A DNA stretch of 64,000 nt from Corydoras sp. C115 (GCA_019802505.1 JAFMOC010000501.1:35001-99000), one strand, 5' to 3'. Counted from the first letter of the stretch, positions 38,201-52,791 are shown. The notes: generated by a model from the letters alone, not told the origin. Numbers and translations: made by a program.

Positions 38201-39617
38201 GAAAGACCTAGCTAATGTTGACAGCTGCGATGGAGGTGATGGGAGACGTTAAGCGCGCACTGCAGTCACTTTGTGAACACTTATATAACTTATTAATACT
38301 ACGCTTAACACTACATCAGCACAACACTCTCGAGTCTACACTCAACAGTGTTGCGGATGACACCGTAGAGAGGTGACACCGCGCCATGACTTTGCCCCCC
38401 TGAGAACACACGGGTTCGGCTGTGTTCCTCGAGGAGGCCCGCTGTCGGCACCGTGGGCCGGAGCCGGCCCACAGCGCCTCCTCCTGAAGAGAGACAGTAT
38501 ATCAGCAAGAGACAGACACACCGCTAGAGCTTCTACCCGGAGGGACGCCACAGATCACTCGGGACATTCCGCGACTCGCATGCGTCGGGAGGACGAGAGG
38601 AGCCGTGAGGCAACGGATGACGGGGACATCGACACTCCATTGATATCCATTGAAACTGGACATTGATACTGGAGGGGTTAATGGGCGACACTTGACGATG
38701 GGTTTCCTCGCAGCCGTAACTTGCTACGGAGGAATCACACTAACAACACAATATAATATATAATATAATATAATAATATAATATAATAAACGAGAATAAT
38801 AACCATTATGGAAGACATCGTGGGCTTTAAATCCAATTTGTGTGACATAGGTAGACGCACATAGACCTTTATCAGGTTCTCCTCCTTGTTTCTGCCACAT
38901 CATATCGCATATAGATGGACTTTGTAGTCCTATACTAACAGATCAACATATGGTCCAAATCTGCGTCCTTATGGTCCAGACTTTCACAGGACGGTACTTG
39001 TTGGCGCACCATCATGTCCACCATCCGCCATCCAAGTAATACCTGATCTACGGTGGTTCCTAACTGTTTTAGAGATAAGTAGGAACCAAGAGAGCACTTG
39101 GAGGAACAGAGGAACTACAAGCTGTAGGTGGAGGACTACAAAGTCCATCTATATGGGAAATAAAAGCAACAATGGGGGTGGAACCAAGGAGGTGGACGTG
39201 ATCTAAGGGTCTGTAAATGTATATATATATTTATTGGTCATTTGAGGTCATATTCTGGTACTTTCCTGGTACTTTCTCATAAAACAGTGACATCCAGCTA
39301 CAATGCAAAAGCTTGGACACCCCATATTAAATAAATAAATGTATTATGATAATAAATACTTAATTTAATAATGAAGTAAATGGTATGTTTCGGTGCAAAG
39401 AGTTCCTATGTCCTTAGCAAAAGTGTATTATTCATAACTTTTGGGGGTGGGGGGGGGGGGGGGGGGTGGGGTGGGGGGTCCAAACTTTTGCATCCGTCTG
39501 TATCATGCGATAACCGAGTCCTTTGATGTGTCAAGACCTGAAAGAAAACGTTGCGTTAGTGGAATTTAAAAGGTTAGCGCTCACTGGACGGCATACCGAC
39601 ATCAAAGCATGCTTTTT

Positions 39618-39648
<31 letters not shown>

Positions 39649-42600
39649 CAAATAATGCGGGGGAGAAGGTTGTCAGGCCAAGGACAGGAACATGAGAGAG
39701 ACAAATACATACAGATACAACCACCACCAAAACCCACGAAGCATTAAAGACGTCACATCCAGGACTAGCAGCACCAGAGAGAAGCAGGCCAAACGAATCC
39801 GGGTGCCCCCCTCCTCTTGGAATGCCCCCCCCCCCTCCCCTCCCTGCACGACCCCTCCGTCTGCTGCTCCCTACGTTCCTAAATCTGTCCTGAGGTCATA
39901 AGGGGGCGAGTCCTAACTGACAGATGGGTGAGGACCGAACGGCTGACTGACAGACACGTGGCCGGAGTGGAATGGGACTCTTTCGGGTCGGACATGAGAT
40001 GGCAGATCAGGACAGGGAAAGAGAGAGCGAGACAGTAAGAGGAAGAGGAGGAGGAGGAGGAGGAGGGTTCTTAAAGACAGAGAGGGAGGGGCTAGAAGAA
40101 GGAGATGCCATTCCTTAATCTCCTTACCGTGTCTTTGGAGGACCTACGTCTCTTGATGCTGGAGGCCAGGGTTGTACTGATGGACCTAAAAGAGGGTTTC
40201 TTTTTGGGGTCGGGCTCTGCTCTAGCACTTTTCCTATCCTAAAATGAATATACGTACAAGGATTATTCAGGTTTTCTGGTGGGGTGGCACTGTTCACCAC
40301 CTGCCCCCACCCCCCACCCACCCCCCATCCCGGAAAAAGCCTCCCCTTGGACACCCTTAAAGCTTTTTTTCCATTACAGGACCAAACCTTTAATGCAGGA
40401 CTTGTCTACAGAACTAACGAAGCTGGAGAGCGTGGTCACGTGCTGCCCTCTTGTGTTCGATGGTGGTATAAAGCATTTTCCATGCTTTTGGAGCGCCTCG
40501 TGTTCTAGCCACAACACTACTCCAGGGGGAAAATGAAAGTGGGTGTGGTTTATGCTGGATTCGGGGATTGGGATCATGGTGTACAGTATGGTAACATTTT
40601 GGAACCAACTGCCCCCACCCACCCCCATCCTGGGAAAAGCCTCCCCTTGGACACCCTTAAAGCTCTTTTTCCATTACAGGACTAAACCTTCAAGGCAGGA
40701 CTTGTCTACAGAACTAAAGAAGCTGGAGAGCGTGGTCACGTGCTGCCCTCTTGTGTTCGATGGTGGTATAAAGCATTTTACATGCTTTTGGAGCGCCTCA
40801 TGTTCTAGCTACAACACTACTCCAGGGTGAAAACGAAAATGGGTGTGGTTTATGCTGGATTTGGGGATTGGGACCATGGTGTATGGTAACATTTTGGAAG
40901 GTTCTTGCGTAACCAACTGCCCCCACCCACCCCCATCCCGGAAAAAGCCTCCCCTTGGACACCCTTAAAGCTTTTTTTCCATAACCTTCAAGGCAGGACT
41001 TGTCTACAGAACTAAAGAAGCTGGAGAGTGCAGTCCTGTGCTGCCCTCTTGTGTTCGATGTTGGTATACTGTAAAGCATTTTACATGCTTTTGGAGCAAC
41101 TCGTGTTCTAGCTACAACACAACTCCAAGGGGTAAACAAAAGTGGGTGTGGTCTATGCTGGTTTTGGGGATTGGGACCATGGTGTATGGTAACATTTTGG
41201 AAGGTTCTTGCGTAACCAACTGCCTTCACCCACCCCCATCCTGGGAAAAGCCTCCCCTTGGACACCCTTAAAGCTTGCAGTTGAGGACATGTTCGTTGTC
41301 CATACGTGACAACATGGTGCTGTCCTAATGTACTTGATCGATTTGCTAGAACCTCAATGATGATTGGTTGAGAGAACTGTTGTAGATTTCCCTCAGCCAA
41401 CCCTTTTTTTGGAAAGATGAATTGGATTGAGCCCTACTGACGTTCCCAAATCCTAACCCTGCTCCAAACCGCCCTACCAATTCTGACTGTCGACTCTCTT
41501 AACGAACCGTTCAGCCCTGCAGTGGAAAAGAAGCCCCCGCGCTCCCAAAAAGTCCTCAATAGTCATCAATTAGTAACACTAGACTTGGATCTATAGCCTT
41601 AATTTAAGAACACTTCATCAAAAGAATAAGAATGATTAATTCCTAAGGGGATCCCGCCCTCCCAGTGTCCATCCCAAGTGCCCCACGGCTACTCTCTGAC
41701 CTCTGGGAAACAGCCGAACGACTGATTGTGTCAGTGTGAGAAAAGAAAACCTCAGATTAAAGGGATTCTTACATCCTGAGTCTCTACAGAGGAAGAGGGC
41801 TGCATAGGGGAGGAGAAAAGAAACAAAAAATGAATATTTATCCACTTAAAGATCATCGAGACTTTAAGATTCCGGCAGCAGAAGCGGAGGCAGCGGGTAA
41901 TGCCACGACGACGTCGCCGGGAAGCCAAGCAGTTCGGGATATCACATGGAATGACGGGAGACACGGATCCTTGTGGGGGGTCGAGTAAGCGAATGCTGGG
42001 GAAGCGGGAACCATCACAGCCTTGAACATGGGGTTGCCAGAGATTGCTGTTTCGCAACGTTATACCGTGTTTCAGGTATAGCGGAAATTCACCCCACGCC
42101 GATTGAATTTCATGGCGTGAATTTCGAACCGAGGGCATGCAGAGGGGGGTGGGTGGGTAGGAAAAGGCATCACAGTGCACGAAAGCATCCTACACCAATA
42201 CCAGTACCAATACCAAGCATCCTAATGAGTGTCCTGGGGACTGACTGAGCAATAACGCAAGCATTTTAAGGTTATAGGAACAGATTACGCCCAGTCCTGC
42301 TGCTAACTGCCCCAGGATTAGGGGTAACCTGCTCTCGTAGTGTAAACAGCCACGTGGGGCTGAAGCGATACGATGGAGGAGGAAAAGGACGGTGAGGGGA
42401 GCTCCGTCTTCCAATCAGAGGTACTGATTTGAGCAAATAATCAAAAAGAACTGGGATTAATGTCCTAAATGTCCTTTGATGTCTTTGAGACGAAGTTCCG
42501 GTGGAACCCGAAGAATATGCAGTGATGGTTCCAATCACGAAGACCAGTCAAAGGTTTGGACACGCCCCCTTTTTGGACCGTTTCCCTTATTTCACTTACT

Positions 42601-45600
42601 GTTCTAATGGTATGGCGGCACGGTGGCTTAGTGGTTGGCATGTTCTCCTCTCAGCGCTAGGGATTCCCGGTTCGAATCCCCAATCTGGTTTCCATGTCCT
42701 CCCTGTGTCCGCGTGGGTTTCCTCCGGGTTCTCCGCTTTCCTCCCACAGTCCAAAACCATGGATCAAGTCGATTGAGGTCTCCAAATTTCCCCATATAGA
42801 GTGTGTCTGGGTGAGTGATAAATTGCCCCCTGTCCTGGGTGTATCCGCCCAGCACCCGAAACGTTCTCCCCTGGATGGGCATGGGGAACCCCCCCCCCCC
42901 CCCTGAGGTGGAGGAATGAAACTACAGCCGTCCTGCTGCACCACATCAGTGTCACGGCAGAACGGACAATAATCCACCACCCTAATGATACCTGTTCTGT
43001 GATGGTCCTGACCAATCGAGGACCAAGAACCAACGTAAACCAGATGGACTACAGGCTGTCATTGTGAAACCACAATGTCCATCTGTATTGTAAGTGGAGG
43101 ACATGGACGATGGAACCAGAAGGGGGTGTGTCCAAACGTTGGACTTGTACTGTACGGTGTATAAATGCCAATATTGGACTGTAGGGGGGTAAGAGTTCCG
43201 GTGCCGTAGTTCATGTTATGACCAATCAGAGCACAGGAACCTATGAGACAGGGCTGTGGAAGATTTCAAGAAATAAATTGGATGAATTGCCTTGCACAGC
43301 GACAACTCAGAGCATCACATCATTTATGTCCCCTCATCAATGGCATCAGGGTTCTTTCCCGTGGCTCCTGCGGCGGATTTGGACGTAATCTGCCCCTATG
43401 AACAACAGGGTCTATCTCATGGCTGGGGATATAGATAAGCGGGGCAGGTTATTCCAAGAGCACCACATCGGAGTGCATGGACACAGGACACACAAGCGTC
43501 TTTATGTACCAGTGTCAGGAAAATACGTGACATACCGCTAGGAATGTATAAACCGACCGCTGTCCGATCTCCGAGCCCTAATGAGGTGTTAAGCCATAAT
43601 TTAGCCGGTGCGGGTTAGGCACCCCTAGCAGGCATCAGCACATACATCGCGTTTCTACATTCTATACATGGGGTCGTAGTGCGTACGCGTTTCGCATGAG
43701 TCCTAGACGTTTATTCCACTGTGATCTTACCTTCTCGCAGGACTCCTGTCCATTCAACAGTGGCAGCACTGACCTTTCGGGTGTGTGTACAAAGCCCCCC
43801 GCAAGAGGCTCGCTTCACTTCACACACATCCCAGTCTCCCGGAAGCTTTGTAACCTTTCCTTATTTACTTTTCCCTCCTTAAACCTACAGCAGCCACTAT
43901 CTTTTCCAGGGGGGCTCCTGACGGCAGATCAGGAGCCCGGGAAAAGCGGAGGATAGGACGCGATGTGGAGGACGTCCTATTGAGTTGAGTTGGTGCAGCT
44001 TGACTCGCCAAAGTTGGGTACTAATACAAATACAAGCTCTGATATCGGGACAACAGCCTGAGACCATGGAGGGTACGGTGGGAGAACATGCCAAACTGCG
44101 CACATTGCTGAGACGCATTGTAATATTTCCATCCCAATGGTTGGAGACCACTACAGTCTTGTTGTACGTCTTGGGATGCTTTTAATCATGGGGTACTATA
44201 GAAGTCTTTGTACTGAGAAGTCTGAGGACAAACATCAGAGTGATTGGACCTCCATAGCCCCGCCCTTACTGGGATGTAGCTTGCGGACTATGTGGGTACT
44301 CACACTGGCGGGGTGGCTCAGTGGTGATCTCAGGTTTTGCCCACAATGGGAGTGGTATAGCCAGGCAGCAGGACAGGGGAATTGTTACGTCCTGCTGTCC
44401 TCCGGGAGAACCCCCTTAAATTTAGTCTGTACTCGTCCAAGCTCCAAAACAACTCCAGAATTGGACTGCGTATTTAAAGCGAAGGTTTAAAGTAGCCCTG
44501 AACATACTGACAGCTTTTTAGAAACCCTCTTGTCCAGGGAGACATATGGGTATCCCAGGGGTACAGCACCCTCAGAGCAGTGAAGGTTATGGGTCTTGCT
44601 CGAGGGCCCAAATTGGGACAGTTGCTGGATGTAGGATTGGGCCAGCACTCCATCAGGTTCACCCTCTTGTTTCTACCTCAGCGAGACAATTGTGGCAGCA
44701 CCAGGTTCCCCGTGCCTTTCGTTCAAGGGTACTTTAAAGCATCTATCGACTTAAATGGGGTCGCATCTTACTTTTGACACTCTACCAAGCCCACTGCCGA
44801 ATGAAAAGCTTAGCCCGCACAGTATGACTTGCACCGAAAAGGGTCGGTCTTGCGTTACATACTAAGGATGAGGTCGCAGCTGTGCTCGCTGCCTGAGTCC
44901 CAGAACCTTCCTTATTGTCCTGTTGGGACAGACAAGACAGGGGACTGGTTGGACTCGACCGTTTATACCCCGAACGACCCTGGCTGCGGTTCGGCTGACC
45001 GCGGGCACGTGAGTCCATGGCTGGGAGTGACGGCCTTACCTGCAGGTTCTTCCTCCAGACGTTGACGGCCGCAAAGGCGAGCTGCATCTGCTTCCTGCGG
45101 GCGTCTTTGTGTCTCTTATATGCGATTTCGATGAAGATGAGGAAGATCCCTGCCGCAATGCCACCAGCGACAAGCATGAAGACGCCTGGCCAAGGAAAAG
45201 AGATGTGAGAGGTTAATCAACACCCTTCGGGAGACCATTCCTCGTTGATGGAGGTGGAACTCTGGAATGATCGGAAGACTTGCGGTGCTGAAAATAAGGC
45301 GGAGGAATGTCGAGGCGGAAACGGGACGATCACAACGAGTAGAGGGGGGAAAAAAAAGGAATTGGACAAAAAGAAGGCTACAGTACCTTACCACTGCAGT
45401 TTTTGTCCAATCTCTTTTACATTATCTGCACCTGAGGGTGGACCATACCTGCCATGTTCTCAAAGGTGAGTGTGGCTGGGGCATTGCTCCTTGAGTCACA
45501 CTCCTGGTATCTCACCCAGGTTTTATCCAGGTCCTCCATGAAGCCGTTCTCATGGGAACTGCAGGGGGGTGGGGTGGGGGGAGCGAGGAGAGAAATGGCA

Positions 45601-48600
45601 TATTATTACAGAGCATTGAGCAGACGGTCTGGTTTAGTCCCACAAGACCGCACACACTGACACTGACACGGACACACAGACAGCAGAGCTTGGGTCAGAT
45701 GAGGGGAGATACACAGAGAGATGAATAAGAACAATATCTCGGATGTAGCTATCCCAAAAACATGACCGACACGATATCGATGCTTCGGCTGGGACAGACC
45801 TGAGAATAGCCAGGGACACATTCTGTTTCCAGGGGCTGTCCTTGCGCATGCCTATGCCAAAGCCCGAACGGAAAAACAGCTCTCCCGTGGTCACCAGGTC
45901 GCACTTCTGCGAGGCTTCAAACTCCAGCACCGCAGAGTCCCAGATGAAAGCATGCAGCTTGCTGTGGGGGGGTAGGGGGAGGGGGGTCAGGAGGGGAAGG
46001 ATGGGGTGGGGGGTCATGGTGCAACAGTACAGTGAGTAATAACACAAGGCAGTCTCCCTCCCACCTCTGGCACGCTACAGACCGTCATCTCAAAGGCAAA
46101 GGAAATCCAATGCCGGACCTGTGGACTTTTTGTCCCCCATTGGATTCCCTCCGAGACGATTTGGCTGGAAACCTGGAAAAAGGGCCTCTAAGCTTAACGT
46201 TAAGCTCCGTCACACTACAAGAGATGCTCGTCAAGGACCGGGGTCCACTCGAGGCTACGAAAGAAGCTTGACTGAATACACCTGGGGCCAAAAGCCTAGG
46301 TTTCCTCGCAGGCCTGCTGCTGTTGACTCACTTGTCCCGAACGGCCTGGATGGCCTCGGCAGCACTCTCATAGTTGTGCTTCTCCATGTGACGATACATG
46401 GTGCTCAGCTCGACCTGACGCCGGAAGTAGATGTCCACCGAGCTCTGCTTTACCGTGGCGTAGATGAACTTGTCCGATGGGTTCCTCAACTGCCGAGAGA
46501 CAAGAGGACTCTGTGACACATCGACGACCTAGCAGGCAACGTTCCTCATGTTTACCACGGATGATGACCATACCCTCGGGTCATTGATGCCGGTAATGCG
46601 CTCCTCAGGCCGGTCCAGCACCAGGAAGGCAGCTAGGTTGGCAGTATAGGAAGCCACAATTATCATAGCAAAGCCAGCCCACACCATACCCAGAATTCTC
46701 GCTGAGAAGCTGCGCGGGGCGCCTGGATGATATGGGGGCAGGTACAAAAAAGCAACTGTTGGAAATTTACTACTTTCAGACCAAAATCGTATTGGTTAAG
46801 GTACTCAAGAGACCCAAAGGCTGAGGGTTTAGGACCCGTTCTGCCGCCGTTCGGCCCTTGGGTAAGGCCCTCGACCAATATGCTCGCTGCTTGAGCTACC
46901 CCAGGCAACATGCATCAAAACGCCCTGACAGGTGGCCATGGACCAGGGAAGGAAACTGGAGCTTCCATTGGGACCCCAAAGAGAGACTACTACCCCCTCC
47001 CTGGGAAGGTTCCCCAAAGGGACTTGTCAACTACCAGAACTTGGTACCAGCAAGAACCCGTTGTTGGTGTAATTTGGGAGCAATGAAGCCCTTAAAAAGC
47101 ATATGGCTTGCTAGATATGGGATCTGATCAATTTCTTGCTCTGGGGTGGGTATTAAAGCGAGGACCTTTTCATTACAGGGTTACCTTCTCCAATTCCAGA
47201 GTTCAGCAACACTCCCCAGGAGAACCACATTGCTGAAGATAAGGTGAGAGCGTCCTCTTCTTCTTCTTCACTGTTTACTTTAAACCTTCCGAAAGGGCTG
47301 GGAAGACCAAGCGGGCAGAAGGTGAGCGGGACAAGGGAATGCCGAATTCTTTCCCTCAGATTCTAGACCTCCCAGGTTCCCCAACAAACGACAACAGACA
47401 ACAGCATCTCAGAACAAGGACGAGTATTGGTGGTGGGGTCCATGAGAGAGTGGGACAGGGAGGTACGGTCTCACACAGAATAGACAAATAGGACTCCCAC
47501 CTCTGAGCCGACCGCAACTGTACGGGGAGGCCGGCTCTCTCATGACCTGAAAATAAAGACATGGTGTGGCCCAAGCCCTCCACCCACCCACCCATCCACC
47601 CACCCAAAAGAAAACACAAACACTAGACCATCTTGTAGAGTCCCACATTAAAGACAGGGTAAGACAAGTCACATATACCCCACTCCATCCTGTTGTACCT
47701 GAACCGGTCTAGTAGGTAAAGCATCACCGCCACCACATGCACCGAGAGACCCACCAAAAGCCATAGTGTGCTCTGAAATGGCTGCATAAACGAGTCCAGC
47801 GTACTGCGGGGGATTTCCTGCAACACAGAGTGGTGGCGTATTCAAGATAGGCCACATATTACAGCACAACTTCATTGGCAATGGGAAACTGTGGGTGGAG
47901 CCAAAGAGCAAACGTACCTTTTTCACCAAGATGGTAAGTCCTTGATATTTAAACGGTTTGGAGAACTCGATGTACTGCGCTCGCTCGTTGTTGATGGTCA
48001 GAGGAGCCACGATCATGTCGGCAAGGCCACCCAGGAGCTCCCCCATCATGCCATTCCACTCCTTCTTATTGCTGTTGTTCACCTGCAGCACGGATCAGAT
48101 GCAGTGAGTTGCAGGGATGATGCATGGACTAGAATTCTAAGAGCGATACTTTACGATTTTTCGATTAGAAGAAAAGCCCTGAAGGAATTGCCCCCCTGTC
48201 CTGGGTGTATCTGCCCAGCACCTGAAACCTTCTCCCCTGGATGGGCATGGGGAACCCCACCGCGACCCTACTAGAGGATAAAGCGGAGATAATGGATGGA
48301 TGGGCCCTGAAGGAACCCTTATAAGAAGGTGTCATGTGGTAGCTCAGTATTAAAGTGCTGGCTTATCAATCCGAAGGTGAGGGGGTCAAATCCCAAGTCC
48401 ACTATAGCTATCAATGTGGCCCTTAATCAAGGCCCCTGACCCTGTGCTCTGACTGCAGTCGTTAAATTGGGTTACTGTACTTGTAAAAAAGCATCTGCAA
48501 AATGACTGCATTGTGGTCGCCATATTGTTAAGGGAACATGCAGCCGGTTGCAAACTGTGCCCCCACCACTAGATGGCCCTCACTCACATTGTCTCAGCCG

Positions 48601-51083
48601 ATTGGTTCTTAAGCACTCACTCGCTCTTGTGTCCCGAATTTCCCATCAGCCACCAAATGGACCTCGTAGGTGAAGTTCATGGTCATGGCCAACTTGATCA
48701 GCAGGTCAACGCAGAATCCATAGCAGCACTGCGGCACCGTCGGCCGTCCTAGAAGACATTCGAAGCCGGAGACATTCAGGTTGGAATACTCTTCAAGATA
48801 ACCTTAATAATTTCTAATAAATACTATGAGTTTCCATGTTCTCCCTATGTCAGTGTGGGTTTCCTCCGGGTTCTCCGGTTTCCTCCCACAGTCCAAAAAA
48901 CATGGATCAAATCAATTGAGTTCTCCAAATTGCCCCATATAGAGTGTGTCTGTATGAGTGAGTGTGTGCCCAGCGATGGATTGCCCCCCTGTCCTGGTTG
49001 TATCTGCCCAGCGCCCAAGACGTTCTCCCCTGGATGGGCATGGGGACCCGGTTCGAATCCCAATCTGGGTGGAGTTTCCATGTTCTCCCCGTGTCTGTGT
49101 GGGGTTTCTCCGGGGTCTCCGGTTTCCTCCCGCAGTCCAAAAAACATGTATCAAATCAATTGAGTTCTCCAAATTGCCCCATATAGAGTGTGTCTGTGTG
49201 AGTGAGTGTGTACCCAGCGATTGATTGCCCCCCCCTGTCCTGGGTGTATCTCCCCAGCGCCCGAAACTTTCTCCCTTGGATGGGCATGGGGACCCCCCCC
49301 CGTGACCCTAATAGAGGATAAAGCAGAAGATAATGGATGGATGGATGGAAAAATACTATGATCAGCCCATCTGGTGCCAACAATCAAGACAGAGTCGCGA
49401 AGACTCCATCGTATTTCGAAGCCGCCTCATTGGCTGGGTGGGTGTACCCCTGAAGTTCTCTACGAGGGATTACCAGAAAAAAAAAATGAATCCTTTAAAA
49501 GGCCGATGACCTGGAATGGTCTCGTTTGGTCCAGTGCAGATGACTTTTTTAATCAGGACTCCATTTGGGGTGAACTCCTCCCTGCAGGTCCCGTCCAGCG
49601 TGGTTGGTTTAACGTACACGAAAGGTTCCTGATGGATGGTTACTATCTGGGTGTCACAACAGGACCGAGAACATAAATATATATATAAAATATACTGAAC
49701 TACTGACTTCCTAACCCGTATACATTGTCTACTAGTATTTCAAAATACTGAAGGGCTGTACCTTGAGCCTTGTGGACATCTGAAATCCTCTCGGCCGTTC
49801 CGTCTCGCCTCCAGGCCAGATGATCTTCCTCTGTTTATTCAGGACCACCTGAGGACAATAGACCTACTGAATAAGACTGAGGTCAAAAGAGCTGTATAGC
49901 TGGCCATTTGTTTGTGGACAACAGTTAGTCCAATTTATGGGCTCCAACGGACCGGACCAAGAACCGAGACTCACACAGTATATAGAGACAGATGGACTAC
50001 AGGCTGTAATTATAGAACTACAATCGGTAGGTGGCGCCGATACGATGGAGAATGAGGGTAAAAAGGGTGGAGCAGCATTGAGGTAGAGAAGGACGGATAC
50101 ATGCCTGAGTCCCGTTATAAATGCCGACTTGAATCAGTCTGCTCTTTTGGTAGTTGAGGATGCTGTAATGGGCATACTTCCTGTCTCCATCGTCATTAAA
50201 CTCCACCCGTCCCGTCAGGCCTTCTGGGTATTTGGACGACATCAACACCCTGAGGGACACCGAGAACAATGCGAGAACAAGACTTTTTAGATGTTTTCCA
50301 TCACATTCCCACATCCCTGTGGCTTTGATAACCACGACACGTAAACTTCCTCTTTAGGACCCTGAGGAGGTTCACATTCTCTTACCAACCACCAGGTGTT
50401 TATTTTAGCAAGCCGTCAACCGCGCACCCCGCAGGATGATTTAGGGCGTGTCTCCACGACCGGGACGACGTGATTACGTCTGCGCTTTCCCACTGACCTT
50501 TTGAAAAGCGGGCCAGTTTCCAGATGTTGGTGTTGCCCACGCAGCCCCGAGGCGGCTCCGTGATGTTCTCCTTCTCGAACAGCTCCTGGATGGACTGCGC
50601 CACGACCGCCACGGCGTCGCTGATGTGCGCCGACTCGTTCTTGCCGTTTATGAGCTGCAGGCCGATGAGCCCTGTGTGAAAGGCAGCAGGGGGGGTACTG
50701 TGACTCCAACACCCCATTACAAATTACACTGAAACAACCCCCTGCTACTGATTTAAAGCCTCCTAAAGGCTCTACGTTAGAGAGCTGTGAGATATGGAAA
50801 TGCCACAGTGTGTAATAACCTCCCGGTTATTAGGATCCAATGAGTTTAATGACTCTCTGCACTAAGAGACATCAAAGGAAGCCAACTTATGAGTATGAAG
50901 AGTATGAATAGTATGAAAAGTATAGTACACATGTGTCCCGTGTCTTTAAGGTCAATACATACCATCTGGAGCCTCACTCAGAGCTTTACCGGACATCTCC
51001 CGTTCTCCGACCAGCCACACGTAGCCGGAGCCCGTCATGTTGAGAAAGCGTGCGGTCTTGTAGACGGCAGCCGCGTCGTCTTC

Positions 51084-51118
<35 letters not shown>

Positions 51119-52760
51119 TCAGCCCACATCCAGTACAAATCAGACCCCCACCACCATCACATCAATGTCACCGCAGTGCTGGGAAGCACCCAGCAACCAC
51201 ATTACGCCCTCTGTGTGGTGGCACTGTCAGGATACTCAGCTTATCTTGTTATGTTAGTTATGGACTACAATCTGTAAGTCAAGAACTACAAAGTCCATCT
51301 ATATATCAATATGCTGACGTGGCGGATGTTTGTTCATGAGTTTCCGTGTTCTCCCCGTGTCCCCGTGGGTTTCTGAAACAATGAATTCAAGGTAAATTAG
51401 CTGCTGTAAATTGCCCCATATAGTGTGGGTGTGCCCAGCAATATATATATTATTATCCATCCATCCATTATCTTCCGCTTTATCCTATATTAGGGTCGCG
51501 GGGGGGTTCTCCATGCCCATCCAGGGGAGAACGTTTCGGGCGCTGGGCAGATACACCCAGGACAGGGCACCAATCTATCGCTGGACACACACTCACTCAC
51601 ACAAACACACTCTATATGGGGCAATTTGGAGAACTCAATTGACTTGATCCATGTTTTTGGACTGTGGGAGGAAACCGGAGAACCCGGAGGAACCCACGCG
51701 GACACGGGAAGGACATGGAAACTCCACCCAGATTGGGATTCGAAAAAGGAATCCCTACTGGGTACACACTCACTCACACAGACACACTCTATATGGCGCA
51801 ATTTGGAGAACTCAATTGACTTGATCCATAGTTTTTGGAGAACCCGGAGGAAATCCACACGGACACGGGGAGAACATGGAAACTCCACCCAGGTTGGGAT
51901 TCGAAAAAGGAATCCCTACTGGGTACACACTCACTCACACAGACACACTCTATATGGGGCAATTTGGAGAACTCAATTGACTTGATCCATGTTTTTAGAG
52001 AACCCGGAGGAAATCCACACGGACACGGGGAGAACGTGGAAACTCCACCCAGGTTGGGATTCGAAAAAGGAATCCCTACTGGGTACACACTCACTCACAC
52101 AGACACACTCTATATGGGGCAATTTGGAGAACTCAATTGACTTGATCCATGTTTTTGGACTGTGGGAGGAAACCGGAGAACCCGGAGCAAACCCATGTGG
52201 ACACGGGGAGGACATGGAAACTCCACCCAGATTGGGATTCGAACCGGGAATCCCTAGTGCTGAGAGGAGAACGTGCTAACCACTACGCCACCATGCCGCT
52301 ATATATATATATGTACCCTGTCCTGGGTGTAGCTGCTTGGATGGGCATGGGGAGGACATCATGTTTGTTGGTGGTGCAGCTTCAGTGACTTACCTGGCGG
52401 AGAGAATGATCACCCGAGCCTCCAGCTCTTTGGCCTCCATCAGCAGGGCAGTTAAGTTAGTCTCCTGGTTGAACTGGAGGACTTTCTCTGCCTGGGATCG
52501 GGGCACACAGTCAGTAAACGGGGCAGGTACGACCTCCCCACCCCCAACCCTCCCCTGGACCATGCTACCGCTTTACCCTGACTTGATCGCACTGGTTGGC
52601 TTCTCTTATCGACTTTAGAGGGGAGCGCTCCGAGGCGAATCGGGGGCAAGTAAAGGAAAAAAGGGGAAGCTAAAGGGTGGGGGACAACGCCTGGTTGTCG
52701 CATGCAATGCTGAGGGTTATCAAGGCTCCAGAGAAACGACGTGCATGTTAGGTTCGGGGG

Positions 52761-52791
<31 letters not shown>

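Noticed and set aside
38342..38551. Possible extra grin1 C-terminal exon (EEALWAGSG reading on the minus strand)
   Set aside because: A CTTCAG acceptor is present, but there is no family similarity and no clear donor or stop arrangement.
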